A stretch of DNA of 30,448 bases from Haplomitrium mnioides (taxonomy: Eukaryota; Marchantiophyta; Haplomitriopsida; Calobryales). Position numbers and translations under genes: made by a program. Below, one piece after another: positions 30,206 through 30,448 of this stretch. The stretch is from the NCBI GenBank assembly GCA_049999725.1, contig JBNGIS010019880.1:1-30448 (forward strand), written 5' to 3'. Each line of letters begins with the position of its first letter. Position 1 is the stretch's first letter. The notes beneath the pieces are model-generated. The model did no database searches, was not told where the DNA came from, and saw nothing but the letters and a program-made list of their open reading frames with translations.

Positions 30206-30448
30206 TTTTTACTGGCCTTTCCTATAAGAAATCTTCCTTCTTACCTCAGCTAATGGTGCGATTCTCCCAACAGAAAAATGGACATGTAACCCTTGGATAG
30301 TGTTGAGACAACACTCTGAAGATCTCGACACTTCCATAACATAAGACAAGAATATACCCGTGCGCAAATTCCCACATTCTTATATTAGCCAAATAACTTG
30401 TAATCTTATGTATTCGCCCTTCTTCAATCTGATCACGCTGTTGCAATA

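Larger units (their letters stand above)
27913..30272 (-). mobile_element. possible third TGTTGG-type LTR (solo), long
   Basis: On the minus strand it starts TGTTGGGAGAATCGCACC and ends ggaatataca; gaaaa lies on both sides (27908-27912 and 30273-30277). The order matches solo LTRs A and C: a short leading part, a TATA-like ttatatac about 380 bp in (~29.89 kb), then a long part carrying a ~30-bp array. The A-rich duplication could arise by chance, and the length of 2.36 kb is unusual, so this is tentative. The kinase fragment at 29235-29530 lies inside it. Confidence 0.38.

Overview
This is nuclear DNA from a land plant with a large, repeat-rich genome. The evidence is one apparently intact dirigent-domain gene (a land-plant family), a frameshifted piece of a plant leucine-rich-repeat receptor kinase, and decayed plant-type LTR retrotransposons. 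There are no operons, rRNA or tRNA genes or CRISPR arrays. I cannot name the species from the sequence. The window contains two runs of N (400 and 100 bases).

Layout. (1) 1-1470: a 54-bp minisatellite, roughly 23 good copies and then decayed copies. (2) 1470-2770: largely unassigned, with a tiny FAD-motif relic near 2.1 kb. (3) 2805-3398, minus strand: the dirigent-like gene, the only convincing host gene. (4) About 3930-10190: about 41 copies of a ~150-bp satellite, arranged as a higher-order repeat of about eight monomers (~1.18 kb). (5) 10.2-14.2 kb: mixed retroelement debris, including one LTR (from 10805) of the same family as the element described next and a possible plus-strand LTR plus primer-binding site near 13.3-13.94 kb. 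(6) About 14.15-25.47 kb: one decayed minus-strand Ty3/gypsy element, with 5' LTR about 25.47-24.21 kb, gag from 24136, zinc knuckles ~21.6 kb, protease ~19.95-19.65 kb, RT/RNase H 17.5-16.1 kb, integrase 16.1-15.5 kb, polypurine tract 14928-14916 and 3' LTR from 14915 downward. Two solo LTRs are nested in it: 22551-23541 (target duplication tttta) inside gag, and 18150-19648 (target duplication ccgat) inside the protease. (7) 25771-26847: a third solo LTR (target duplication ggaca), minus-oriented and sharing the first ten bases of the 22551 LTR. (8) About 27913-30272: a block with the same layout as those LTRs (possible target duplication gaaaa). It holds a degenerate ~32-bp array, and a receptor-kinase fragment sits in its middle.

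The region records successive events: a gypsy insertion, decay of its reading frames by stop codons and lost catalytic residues (many fit cytosine deamination), later insertions by its own family and by a TGTTGG-starting family, and recombination of those insertions to solo LTRs. The least ordinary signals are the higher-order satellite, the kinase fragment embedded in an LTR-like block, and the recurring internal tandem arrays in LTRs of the second family. I found no convincing new multi-gene system.
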